A DNA stretch of 64,000 bases from NCBI GenBank assembly GCA_903858275.1, contig CAIOIC010000062.1:1-64000 (forward strand). Direction: 5' to 3'. This document shows, piece after piece, positions 7,787 through 19,500 of the stretch. A program made the position numbers and the translations under genes. The notes beneath the pieces were generated by a model. That model was not told the origin of the DNA and did not search any database. It saw only the letters and a list, made by a program, of their open reading frames with translations. The DNA is from an uncultured Verrucomicrobia subdivision 3 bacterium. GTDB taxonomy: Bacteria; Verrucomicrobiota; Verrucomicrobiia; Limisphaerales; UBA11358. How positions within the stretch are numbered: the first letter of the stretch is position 1; the number at the start of each line of letters is the position of its first letter.

Positions 7787-8933
7787 GCGTGTTGCCAAAA
7801 ATCCGCCGGTGTTCCTGGATGGCGTAGCGGTCGGTCATGCCGGCGATATAATCGCATACGGCGCGGTGCCGGCTGACGCGGCGGGTGCGCTGGGGGGAGG
7901 AATTGGCGATTTCGCCGGGATGTTTCAGGTAATAGGCGAACAAATCTTTCATCAACTGTTTTGCCCGGATGTGCGGCTCGTTGACGACGGGATTGAAATA
8001 CAGGTTTTTGTAGAGATAGCGGCGCAGTTCGACATTCAGTTTGCGGCGCTCCGGGCTGTATTGAATCAGGGGTTTGGCGAAGCGGCGCACGTCATCAGCG
8101 GATTGGACGCCGCTGGCTTGAATCAGCCGCTCGCTGTTGACGACGACGTCGCTGATCTGCTGGTCAATGATGGTGCGGATGGTGAAGTAGCGGCGGCATT
8201 CGTCCGGCAGGGCGCCGTGCTCCTTTTTGACGCGGCGGGCGGCCTGGTCCCAGACGCGGACATGGCGGCTTAATTCCTTTTCCGAAAGCAATTCCGAGTC
8301 GAGGCCGTCGTCGAGGTCGTGGCTGTAATAGGTGATCTCATCGGCGAGATTGGCGATCTGCGCTTCGAGCGACGGATTTTTGGCGAGGAAACCCTTTTTG
8401 ACGCCGGGCCGGTCAAAGGCGGTTTGATGTTTGGCCAGGCCTTCCAGCACTTCCCAGGAAAGATTCAAGCCCTGAAAGCCGGGATATTTTTGTTCCAGCT
8501 CTTCCACGAGGCGCAGGCTGTGATGGTTGTGTTCAAAACCGCCGTGCCCGCGCATCAGCTCGTTCAAAACGGTTTCGCCCTTGTGGCCGAAGGGCGGATG
8601 GCCGAGGTCGTGCGCGAGGGCGATGGTTTCCGCCAGATCCGTGTTTAATTTCAGCGCGCTGGAAAGGTTGCGCGCGATGGCTGCCACCTCGATGGTGTGC
8701 GTGAGCCGCGTGCGGAGATGGTCGCCGGTGCCGTTGAGGAAGACCTGCGTCTTGTATTCCAGCCGGCGGAAGGCGCGTGAATGGATGACGCGGTCGCGGT
8801 CGCGCTGGTATTGCGTGCGCCAGACGGGCGGGGGTTCGGAAAAAGTCCGGCCGCGCGTGCCGCCGCTGAACTGGGCGTAGGGAGCTAGAAACTGGCGTTC
8901 CTGTTGCTCGAGATCCAGGCGGGTGCGTGGCAT
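7773..8933 (-). CDS. dgt: deoxyguanosinetriphosphate triphosphohydrolase-like
   Basis: An HD-domain dNTP triphosphohydrolase of 386 residues, which removes triphosphate from dNTPs and influences nucleotide pools. Metal-binding histidines and aspartates are visible in RTRLTHTIEVAAIAR, in LAHDLGHPPFGHKGE and in the later EITYYSHDLDDGL segment; HSRAFRRLEYKTQVF precedes them as in the family. It follows ispH with 3 bp between, implying one transcript. Confidence 0.93.
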   Translation of the reverse strand: MPRTRLDLEQQERQFLAPYAQFSGGTRGRTFSEPPPVWRTQYQRDRDRVIHSRAFRRLEYKTQVFLNGTGDHLRTRLTHTIEVAAIARNLSSALKLNTDLAETIALAHDLGHPPFGHKGETVLNELMRGHGGFEHNHHSLRLVEELEQKYPGFQGLNLSWEVLEGLAKHQTAFDRPGVKKGFLAKNPSLEAQIANLADEITYYSHDLDDGLDSELLSEKELSRHVRVWDQAARRVKKEHGALPDECRRYFTIRTIIDQQISDVVVNSERLIQASGVQSADDVRRFAKPLIQYSPERRKLNVELRRYLYKNLYFNPVVNEPHIRAKQLMKDLFAYYLKHPGEIANSSPQRTRRVSRHRAVCDYIAGMTDRYAIQEHRRIFGNTLKFG

Positions 8934-8936
8934 GGT

Positions 8937-10172
8937 TTATTTCTTCAACAGTTCCTGCACGGAGATGCCGCGCAGTTCAAACAGCCGGCGGATGGTGTCT
9001 TCGATCAGATTGTTCGGGCAGCTGGCCCCGGCGGTGATGCCGACGGTGAGATTGCCGGCGGGCAGCCAGTCGCGGGTTTCGACTTCCTCTTTTTTGTGCT
9101 GGTTGTAATGCACAATCAGCTTGTCCGACTGCATTTTGGTTGCGTTTTTGATGAAGTAGGTCGGCAGCTTGGCTTCGCCCATCTCGGCGAGGTGCGAGGT
9201 GTTGGAGGAATTGTATCCGCCGACGACGATGAGCAGGTGGGGCGGGTCGAGGAGCATCTTTTCCAGCGCGTCCTGGCGGTCCTGCGTCGCGCCGCAAATC
9301 GTGTCGAAGAAGCGGAAATGGTGGCCGATGTTTTCCGCGCCGTATTTTTTTTCCATGACGGCCCGGAACCGGCGCTGCACCTCCTCGGTTTCGCCGCGGA
9401 GCATGGTGGTTTGATTGGCCACGCCGACGGCCTGCAGATGCAGATCCGGATCGAAGCCGGCGGAAAACGCGCCGTCAAATTTATTCAGGAATTCCTGCTT
9501 GTCGCCGCCGTGGAGGATGTAATGGCAGACGTAATCCGTCTCCGCGAGGTTGTAGACCACAAGGTAATGGCCGCTGCCGTAGGCGCGCGCCTGCGAGGTG
9601 GTGGCTTTGGTTTCCTCGTGCTTGGCTTTGCCGTGGATGATGCTGGTGACGTGCTCCTTGGAGTATTGCCGGACGCGTTTCCAGACGCTCATCACGTCGC
9701 CGCAGGTGGTGTCCACGAGCACGCAGCCTTTGGCTTCAATTTTCTTGCGGGTGCTGACCTCGGTGCCGAAGGCGGGAATGATGACCACATCCCCGGATTC
9801 CAGTTGCTCGACTTCCTCGTCGGTCGGTTTCGGGGCGATGATCTTGATGCCCATGTTGCGGATCTGGTCGTTGACCTCCGGGTTGTGGATGATCTCGCCG
9901 AGCAGGTAAATCGGCGTGTTTGGCGCCATGTCGGAAAAATATTTCCGCGCGGCGTAGGCGAGATCGATGGCGCGTTCCACGCCGTAGCAAAAGCCGAATT
10001 CCTTCGCCAGCTTGACGGTGAGCCCGCCGGCGGCCAGCACGCCGCCGTTGGCGCGGATGCTCTCCACAATCTCGCTGCGGTAATGCGACAGCACCTGGGC
10101 TGAGACGGCTTCCATCACATCGGGTCGGCGGAGGTTGATTTTGCCGGGCGTGGCGTGTGCTTCCTTTGACAT
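8937..10172 (-). CDS. ispH: 4-hydroxy-3-methylbut-2-enyl diphosphate reductase
   Basis: The last enzyme of the MEP isoprenoid pathway, reducing HMBPP to IPP and DMAPP with a [4Fe-4S] cluster. Three cluster cysteines are visible in FCYGVERA (about residue 62), VDTTCGDVM and TAGASCPNN. At 411 residues it is the long form seen in cyanobacteria and plants rather than the roughly 315-residue E. coli form. It supplies precursors for the carotenoid genes at 46-57 kb. It leads an ispH-dgt transcript. Confidence 0.95.
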   Translation of the reverse strand: MSKEAHATPGKINLRRPDVMEAVSAQVLSHYRSEIVESIRANGGVLAAGGLTVKLAKEFGFCYGVERAIDLAYAARKYFSDMAPNTPIYLLGEIIHNPEVNDQIRNMGIKIIAPKPTDEEVEQLESGDVVIIPAFGTEVSTRKKIEAKGCVLVDTTCGDVMSVWKRVRQYSKEHVTSIIHGKAKHEETKATTSQARAYGSGHYLVVYNLAETDYVCHYILHGGDKQEFLNKFDGAFSAGFDPDLHLQAVGVANQTTMLRGETEEVQRRFRAVMEKKYGAENIGHHFRFFDTICGATQDRQDALEKMLLDPPHLLIVVGGYNSSNTSHLAEMGEAKLPTYFIKNATKMQSDKLIVHYNQHKKEEVETRDWLPAGNLTVGITAGASCPNNLIEDTIRRLFELRGISVQELLKK

Positions 10173-10268
10173 GGCGAAAAACTAGCCGCGTTCGGCGGCA
10201 GCGTCGAGCAGAACTTCGGCGGGAATTTCATTGCGCCGCGCCGGAAAGTCGGGACAATGGCGTCGCGT

Positions 10269-10345
10269 CGGAGCGTAGCTCAGCCTGGTAGAGCACTTGC
10301 TTTGGGAGCAAGACGTCGCAGGTTCGAATCCTGTCGCTCCGACCA
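10269..10345 (+). tRNA. tRNA-Pro (TGG)
   Basis: A complete cloverleaf: acceptor CGGAGCG (10269-10275) pairs with CGCTCCG (10335-10341), the D arm is GCTCAGCCTGGTAGAGC, the anticodon loop TTTGGGA gives anticodon TGG, and the T loop is GGTTCGAATCC. CCA is encoded at 10343-10345. A weak -35/-10 pair (TTGCGC at 10231, ACAATG at 10254, 17-bp spacing) lies upstream. Confidence 0.96.
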
Positions 10346-10513
10346 TTTCCTGCAATCCCCCCCGGCCCCTCTTTTCTTTAGGCGCGCTTTCCATTCTTGA
10401 CGGCGGCCGCGTTCCGGCTGATGAATTAATGGATTCCATAAAAAAAAAGTTGCTTTGCCTTATCGTGTGAAATAGTTTCAAACAGCCATTTATCCATTTA
10501 ACGGAAACAACTT

Positions 10514-13500
10514 ATGAGCACATCATTGAACTCTATTGCCTTTAATAACCCGTCGTCGCGCCTTTGCCTGCGCGCCGCGTGCCGCTGGCTGATGGTGGCG
10601 GCGCTGCTGCTCGGCGTGAGCGCGCAGGCGGCCAACACCACCAATGTCTTTGTCGGCGCTACGAACGGTAGTCTTATTGTGGCGGGCAACTGGAGTTCGG
10701 GCGCGTTGCCCACCGCCGCCAGCGATGCGGTCTTTGATGGGACGGTCGGCCCGGGCATCCGTACGCTGACCAACGACCTGACCATGGGCTCGCTCAATGT
10801 GACCACCAATGCCGGCACCTATTCCATCCGCAATGATACCACCGCCTTCACCACCAACGCCCTGACGCTGGGCGGCGGCACGGGCAATTCCGTTCTCGGG
10901 GCGAATGCGCTCGACCTGATTTATGTCACCAATGGCGCCACGCTCAACTTCATTGCCACCAACAGCGCCGCCACCAACCTGGCTAGCCGGCTGCTCATCA
11001 CCCTGGCCACGAACGGCAATTTCAACATTTCCAACGGTGCTTTTTGCAATATCGGTGCCGATATCAACGGTGCGGGGTTCAGCGTGAACAAAACGGGCGG
11101 CGGAGTGTTGACGATCAGCGGCAACTTTAGCGGCAGCGGCGGGGTGACAAATTCGGCGGGTTGGTATACCAACACCAGCTTGAGCACCTATACCGGTCCG
11201 ACGGTGTTCAAAACCGGCACCACCAATGCCTTCAACAGTCTTGCCTCCAACGGTGTCGCGAGCGCCTTGGGTGCGCCTGCCTCGGGTGACAATAACGTCA
11301 TCCATTATCTCGGTGGCACTATGATTTTCACCGGTTCAGCCACGAACATCTCCGACCGTATGATTAACTGGAGCGGTGGTGGTTCTTTCTATCAAAACGG
11401 CTCCGGAAGGCTCATCCTGACCGGCGGGATTACGAACACCGGCACTCTGTCCGCCAGTTTCCGCGGCACCGGCACCATCGTGGTCAGCGGGCTGGTCAAG
11501 TTGGGCACGGGTGCCATGACCCGGACCGATGGTGGCACGGTGATTATTACCAATGGGCTTAACGAGTTTACCGGCACGCCGCAAATCTCGGATGGCAAAT
11601 TTTTCATTGACACGATTGCCAGCAATGGCGTCGCCTGCTCCCTTGGCAAGGGAACTCAAATCACCCTGGGTCAAAACGGCGTTCCCAACACGACCACCGG
11701 CACGCTGCAGTTGGCGGTGACGAATGGCAGTTTGACGGATCGCACCATCCTCATCCAATGCGGGACGTCTGGCGGTGGCCTCATTGAAAACACTTTGGCG
11801 GGCACCACGGTGACTTTCGGTGGCAATGTCAGCAGTTTCACTACGAATTTTGTGAACTCGCCGACCTTGACGCTCGCCGGCGTGGGCAATGGCGTGATAA
11901 GTGGTGTTATCGGTGCGACCACCAACACTGTCGTGGGGCTGGTCATCACCAAGACTGGCAATGGCACCTGGACGCTTTCGGGTGCGAACACCAACCAGGG
12001 CAAGACCACGGTGAGCGCGGGCACACTGCTGATCAATGGTAATTCCGCCGGCGCCACCAACACAGTGACGGTGAACACTGGCGGCACTTTGGGCGGCACG
12101 GGCACGATTGGCGGCACGGTGACCAATTTGTTGAATAGTTATCTGGCTCCGGGCGGTCTGGACTCACGCGGCACACTGACCTTGACCAATGGCTTGGGCC
12201 TTAACGGCGCCATCCTGTCCTTCACCCTGACCAATGCCGATGCGGCGGGTGTCACCTACGACACGCTGGCTGTCACCAACGGCGCCTTCGTGGCGAACGG
12301 CACCAACGTCGTCCAAATCTTTGCCGGCACCGGCACGCTGACCAACGGCACTTACACGCTGATCACCAACGTGAACACCCGCACCGGCATCGGCACGTTT
12401 GTGTTCGCCAATGGTTCCACCAACCTGGGCAACCTCTGGCTGACCAACGGCCCGAACAGCGTCGTGCTGGGCGTGACGGCGGACACCGCGAATAGCGGCA
12501 ACCTGGTATGGAAAGGCACGGTGAACGGCACCTGGAATACCACCGACGCGAACTGGTTCAATGGCACGCAAACGACTTTTGCGGATGGTGCCTATGTGGC
12601 GTTTGACGACACGGCGAGCCAGTTCACGATTGCCGGCGGGGGTTCCCCCGCCGCTGTGACCTTTAATAACAACGCCAACGCCTACACCGTCGCCGCGGCC
12701 ATTGGCGGCACGGGCGGGCTCACCAAAAACAGTTCGGCGGCGCTCACGCTCTTCGGCGCGAGCACCTATTCCGGGCCGACGGTGTTAAATGGCGGCAACG
12801 TTTCTTTCAACAGCCTGGCCTCCAACGGCAGCGCAAGTTCCTTCGGTTCGAATGGCATCATTGTGGTTACCGGCGGCGCCAACCTGCGTTTCACCAACGC
12901 CCCGACGGATTCCATCTCCGACCGCATCATCAACTGGGCCGGTGGCAATCTATACAACGATAGCACCAATGGCAGTAAGCTCATCCTGACCGGCGGCATC
13001 ACCAACAAAAACCCCGCTTTCCGCGGCAACGGCACCACTGTGGTCAGCGGTCTCATACAGATTGGTAGTGGCACCTTGACCCGCACCGATGCCGGCACGG
13101 TGATTCTCACCAATGCCCTCAACCCGTTCACCGGCAATATACAAATATTTCACGGCCAATTCTACATCGACACGATTGCCAACAGCGGGGTTAACTCTTC
13201 CATCGGCGCCGGCAGTGCAATTACCCTCGGTCAATACAGCGCTTCGAGCACCGGCACGCTGCAGTTGGCGGTGACGAATGGCAGTTCGACCGATCGCTCC
13301 ATCTTCCTCCAATGCCCCGCGAGCGGTGGCGGCACCATTGAAAATACGTTGGCGGGCAACACGGTCACCTTCGGCGGCAATGTCACCTTCCAGCCGACGA
13401 ATAATACGGTTCAGCCGGTATTGACGCTCACCGGCGTGGGCAATGGCGTGCTCAGCGGAACCATTGGCATCAACACCAACCTGCTGGCGAATCCGCCCAT

Positions 13501-16500
13501 CGTCAAAGCGGGCGTTGGCACCTGGACGCTTTCCGGACTGAATACCAACCGCGGCACGGTCGCGGTGAGCGCGGGCAAGCTGCTGATCACCGGCGATTCC
13601 TCCGGCGCCACCAACCGGTGGACGGTGAACGCGGGTGGCACCCTCGGTGGCACGAACGTGATTGGTGGCACGGTGACCAATCTGGCGGGCAGCGCTCTGG
13701 CTCCGGGCGGTTTGACCTCCCGCGGCACGCTGACTTTGACCAATGGCTTGGGCCTCAACGGCGCCACCCTGACCTTCACCCTGACCAATGCCAACACGGC
13801 GGGTCTCACCTATGACCAACTGGCTGTCACCAACGGCACCAATGTGGTAAATGGTGTTAACTATATCCAAATCATTGCGGCCACCGGCACGCTGACCAAT
13901 GGCACTTACACCCTGATCACCAACGTGAATGCCCGCACCGGCACCGGCACGTTTGTGTTCCCGCAGACGGGCACTACGAACTGGGGCAACCTGTCGCTGA
14001 CCAACGGGGCGAACAGCGTGGTGCTGCGGGTGGCGGCGAACACGGCGCTGACCAACCTGACCTGGAAGGGCGCTGTGAACGGCACGTGGAATACCAGCGA
14101 CGCGAACTGGTTCAACGGCAACAACACCACATACGCGGAAGGTGCCCAGGTGACGTTTGACGACACGGCGAGCCTGTTCACGATCACCAACGGCACGGCG
14201 TCGCCTGGCACTGTGTCCTTCGCCAACAATGTTAGCAACTATGTCGTTGGCGCGGCCATCGGCGGTTCCGGCACGGTCACCAAGAATGGCGCCGCCACCA
14301 CGACCCTGACCGGTGCGAACACCTACAGCAGCAACACCATTGTCAACGCCGGCACGCTGGTGGTGACGAACGGCGGTCAGATCAATTCGCCGCTGGCCAC
14401 GCTCAATGTTGGCTCCGCTGCCACTGCCGGCACGCTCACGCTGGCGAGTAACGGTGCCATCAACATCAAGCAACTGCTGTCCACCAACGTGGTGCTTGGC
14501 GGGGCGAACAACTCTGCCCTCAACTTCAATGCTGGCGGCGCGCTGATCACGTCGAATGCGGCAAATGCGATTGCGGCCAATATCATTGGGGCCAGCAACG
14601 CCAGCTTCTCCATCAACAGCCGTTGGACGATGAGCGGCGGCACCAACTTTATTGTTCCGGTGAATACCAACGGGAGTTTTGGCGCCATCTACATCGGCAA
14701 TGGGGTCAACAACGCGGTGGTGACGGTGAATTCCAACGCGGTGTTCAGCACGCAGAATCCGTGGATCACGAGCGCATCCAGTTCGACCAACATGGCGATC
14801 ACTATCGGCAATGGCGTCGGGTTAGGCGGCAACCAGTTGATCATCACCAATGGTGGCCGGGTTATCGCTCGGGCCAATCCAGCCAATGGCGGCGTCGGCA
14901 TCAACGTCGGTAGTGCGGGCAACAGTGGCAACAGCATCGTTGTGGCGGGCGCGGACGGTTCGGGGAAGAAGGCGGTTTTGGATTTGTCGGGTATCAATAC
15001 GTCTGGCAATGCCAACCGGCTGATTATCGGTGGAGCTCAATCCACCGCGACCAACAATTACGTGCTGGTGGGCGCCGGTGGTGTGATTACGAATGTCACC
15101 GTGTATTGTTTCAACGGCTATACGAACGGCTTGACCATCACCAACGGCGGTCAGGTTTACGCCATAGGTGTGGCGGTGGGGCGGTCGGGCTTTGCCGACT
15201 ATCTCAATGTGGCGGGCGCGGACAGCGCCGGCAACCGGGCGCTTCTGGCCGGGGCCAACAACGCCAATTTTGATCTGTATATCGGCGGGTCGGGCGGCGG
15301 ACCTGTCAATGCGTCCACCAACTGTAGTGTCTACGTGGGTCAGAGCGGTGTGGTGACGAATATCAACGCCGTCCGGGTGGGGCCGGACACGAATTCCTTT
15401 GGCAACTCGCTGGTCATCGCGAACGGCGGTCAGTTGTTCAGTTTGACCGCGAGCGCGGTGGGCGCTTTAAACAACGCAACCAACGCGAACAACAACTTTG
15501 TGACCATCGGCGGCAACTTTGGCTCCACGAACTCGATGTGGGCCATGAATGGGCAGACGTTGACGATCGGCGCCACCAATTTGTTGTGCACGAACAACTA
15601 TTTGACGCTGAACACCGGCGGCCTGTTGACAAATGTGTCGTCGGTCATTCTGGGCAGTGTGAACTCGCTGTTGACCTTCAACGGCGGCACGCTGGCGGCG
15701 GGCGCCGCTGGGAACTTGATTGCGACGAACAGCTCAACGCTCAACGCCACGAACTATGTGCGAAATGGCGGTGCGGTTATTAATTCCGGCAACTTCACCA
15801 TCACAACCATGTTGCCGTTCCTGGAAGACCCGGGCAGCACGGGCGGCGGTTTGACCAAGCTGGGCAGCGGCACCCTGACGCTGGCCGATGTCAATACCTA
15901 CACCGGCCCCACGCTGGTCAGCGCGGGCACGCTGGCGCTGTCCGGCTCCATTGACAACTCGCCGGTCTTGGTCGCGAGCGGTGCGACCTTCACGAATACC
16001 GCTTCCGGCGTCATTGCCGGAACCACCGGGGTTACCAGCTCCGGCACCGTGGCGCTCGACGGCAACAACACCTACTCCGGCCCCACGCTCGTCAGCGCCG
16101 GAAAATTATTGGCGCCCACGGGTGGCTCCTGCGCGAACAGCGCCGTCACCGTCCTGTCCGGTGCCACCAATAGCGTTCAGCTTCTCACCGTTGACGGCCA
16201 GTGGACCTGCGCCGGCTTGACGCAGGATGATGGCAGCACGTTTGAAATCAATTTTCGAATTATCACCCCCAGCACCGGCGTTGCTCCGTTGAATGTGACT
16301 GGCCCGGTTGCCCTGACCAACGTGAACATCAATGTGCACACCACGGGCGGCATTGGCATCGGCCAGTATCCGCTGATCAAATACGTTGACGGCAGCTCCA
16401 TCGGCGTCCTGAATGCCACCCCATCGCTGCCTTTCGGCATGGAGGCTTATGTCACCAACAATACCGACACTGCATCGATTGATCTGGTCGTCACGGCTCC

Positions 16501-19500
16501 CTACGTTCCCGCATTTAAATTTTACTGGGCAGGGGGCGATGGCGACTGGGATACGTTCACGATGAACTGGAAGGATACCCCGGCGATTGGCGGGGCGAAT
16601 GTGGTTTATACGAATAATACTGCCCCGGTGGTGCTGGATGACAGCGCCAGCGGCACCAGCCCCATTTTGGTGAACATCACCGCGCCCGTGACTCCGTCCA
16701 GCCTGTTGGTGGATGTGACGACCAAGGACTACACTCTCTCGGGCAGCGAAATCACCGGCACCAATACGCTGACCAAGGGCGGCAGCGGCACGCTGACGCT
16801 GAACAATCCCAATACCTACGCGGGCGACACGCTGGTCAACGGTGGCACGCTGGCGGTCAGCGGCGGCGGGGCGATTAATTCCCCGACGAACACGCTGAAC
16901 ATCGGCTCGGGTGCGACCGTGGCCACGAACACGCTGGCGGCGGGTGGTGCCATCACCGTCCAGACGCTGCTATCCACCAACGTGGTGCTTGGCGGGGCGG
17001 CTAACTCCTTCTTTAACTTCGCCGGCGGCACGCTGACCACCTCGAACAACAACGGTCTCGCGGCCAATATTATCCAGAAATCCAATACGGCTTACAATGT
17101 TCACGGCAGCTGGAACATGAATGCCGGCACCAACTTTGTGGTCAACGTGGCGACCAACTTTGTCTCGCCGACCAACTATTTCGGCAATGGGGACAATGAT
17201 TTGGTGTTCAATGTGAACAGCAGCGCGGTCTTGAGTCTGGCGAATCCGGCCATCAACTCGACGAACCAGACTCTCACCATCGGCAGCGGTAATGCCACAA
17301 ACAACGTGTTCACCGTCAATGGCGGTGTGGTGAACAATGTCAATTTGTTTGATGTTGGCAGTGGTAGCGGTTCCATCAGCAACCAGTTAATTATTACCAA
17401 CGGCGGCCAGTTCACTCTCGGGAACAGTCTCACCTTTAGCCATGTTCGAGGCAGCTACAGCTCCGTCATTGTGGCGGGCACGAATGCCGCCGGTCTGCGC
17501 GCGACTTTGGATTTGGGCGGTAGCGGGGATCGACGCATCTATGTGGCGGACAATGCCGCCTACACCGGCAATTTATTGCGGGTGGATGCGGGCGGTGTGC
17601 TCACCAATGGTGGCATCCAAATCCAAGGCTCATCTGGCCATTCCGTGGTTATCGCCAACGGCGGTCAGGCTTACTTGAACAGTGGCATTTCTGTGGGTCG
17701 CAACAGCGGCACCAGCAACTCCCTTGTTGTGGTAGGTTTTGATGGGAACGGCAGCAACTCCTTGATCAGCAGCACCGCGACCTTGGACATTGGCGGCAGC
17801 AACAATGGCGGCAATAGCGGCACGAACAACTGGGCGCGCGTGGATCAAGGCGGCGTGGTGAAATTGAGCGCCGTCAGGGTTGGCGGAAGTGGTCCAGACA
17901 TCAACAGCTTTGGCAACGGTTTGATCATCACCAACGGTGGTCAAGTGACCACCACCAATGCCAGCACGGTGGGTTCCATCACGAATGGTAGCAGCAACTG
18001 GGTCTTTGTGGGCGGCAACTTCGGCACCACGAACTCGCTGTGGAATCTGGGCAGCACGACTTTGACTATTGGGGCATCAAGCACTAACCACACCTCAACA
18101 AACAACTACGTCCTACTGGCCACCGGCGGCGTGATGACCAATGTGTCCTCGGTCATTCTGGGCGGTGTGAATTCGCTGTTGACCTTCAACGGCGGCACGC
18201 TGGCGGCCGGCACCAACAGCAATCTGATTGCGACGAATGTCACCACGCGCAATGCCGCGAACTATGTCCAGACGGGCGGGGCAATCATTGATTCGGCCAA
18301 CTTCATGGTGACGAATGTGCTGCCGTTGCTGGCAGACCCGGGCAGCCCGAATGGCGGTTTGACGAAGCTGGGCGCGGGCACGCTGGTTTTGAAAGGTGCG
18401 AACACCTACACGGGCAACACGCTGGTCGGCGCGGGCATGTTGGCGGGGGCGTCGGGCGGCTCCAGCGCGAACAGCGCGGTGACGGTTTTGGCGGGTGCCA
18501 CCAACAGTGCGATGGTAGTGGCGGCCAACGGCCAGTGGACCTGCGCCGCCTTGGCGAACAACGATGGCAGCACGCTGGACATCAACTGGGGCACCTTCGC
18601 TCCGAGTGTCAGCACCGCGCCGTTGCAGGTGACGGGCGCTTTTGACCTGACCAACGCGAACATCTCGGTGCGCGGCACGGCCATCATTCACACCGGCCAG
18701 TATCCGCTGGTCAAATATGGAAGCGTGAGTGGCACCCCGACCTCGGCGACGCTTTCGCTGCCGGCGGGCCTGGGTGGGTATCTCTCCAACAACGTGGACA
18801 ATCTCAGCATTGATCTGGTGGTCACAAACGGATTCACCGGGGTGTACTGGAAGGGGTATGTGAACGGGGTTTGGGATGACGCGGTGAACACGAACTGGCT
18901 GGGCAGCATCGCGACAATCTTCAACAACGGCGACGCCGTGGTGTTTGATGACAACCTGGTGGGGAATACGAACGTGAGCAGCAGCGCCGCGGTGCAGCCA
19001 AGCTCGGTGACAATTATCAACAATCTGACGAATTATGTCATCTCTGCGGCCATCGGCGGGACCGGCGCATTGACCAAGTCGGGCGCGGCCTCGTTGACCC
19101 TGAGCGGTTCCAATAGTTTCAGCGGTGGCGTGACGCTGAACGCGGGGACGCTGGCGCTGGGGAGCAGCAATGCGCTGGGGACCGGCGTGTTCACGATTAA
19201 CGGCGGCATCTTGGACAACAAGGCGGGCGTGTTCGTTAGCAACGTGAACAACAATTTGCAGATCTGGAACACTAACATCACCTTCGCCGGCTCAGCGGCC
19301 TTGAACCTCGGCACCGGGGCAGTGACGATTACTACTAATCTCACCATTACCGGGTCAACCAGCGTGCTGGCGGTGGGCGGTAACATCAGCGGCACGGGCG
19401 GGTTGACTCACTCGGGCAACGGCGCCTTGCTGCTATCCGGCGCGTTGGGTTTCAGCGGCGGGTTGACGAACACCGCGGGCACGCTGACCAACAGCGGATT

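Noticed and set aside
10450-10480. Promoter for the giant gene (TTGCTT, 17 bp, TAGTTT)
   Set aside because: The -10 element is poor and several equally weak alternatives exist.
10182-10481. Minus-strand frame with VGATGFEPATSCSQSKCSTRLSYAP-like content
   Set aside because: This is the familiar artefact of translating the antisense of a tRNA-Pro gene; it lies exactly over 10269-10345.
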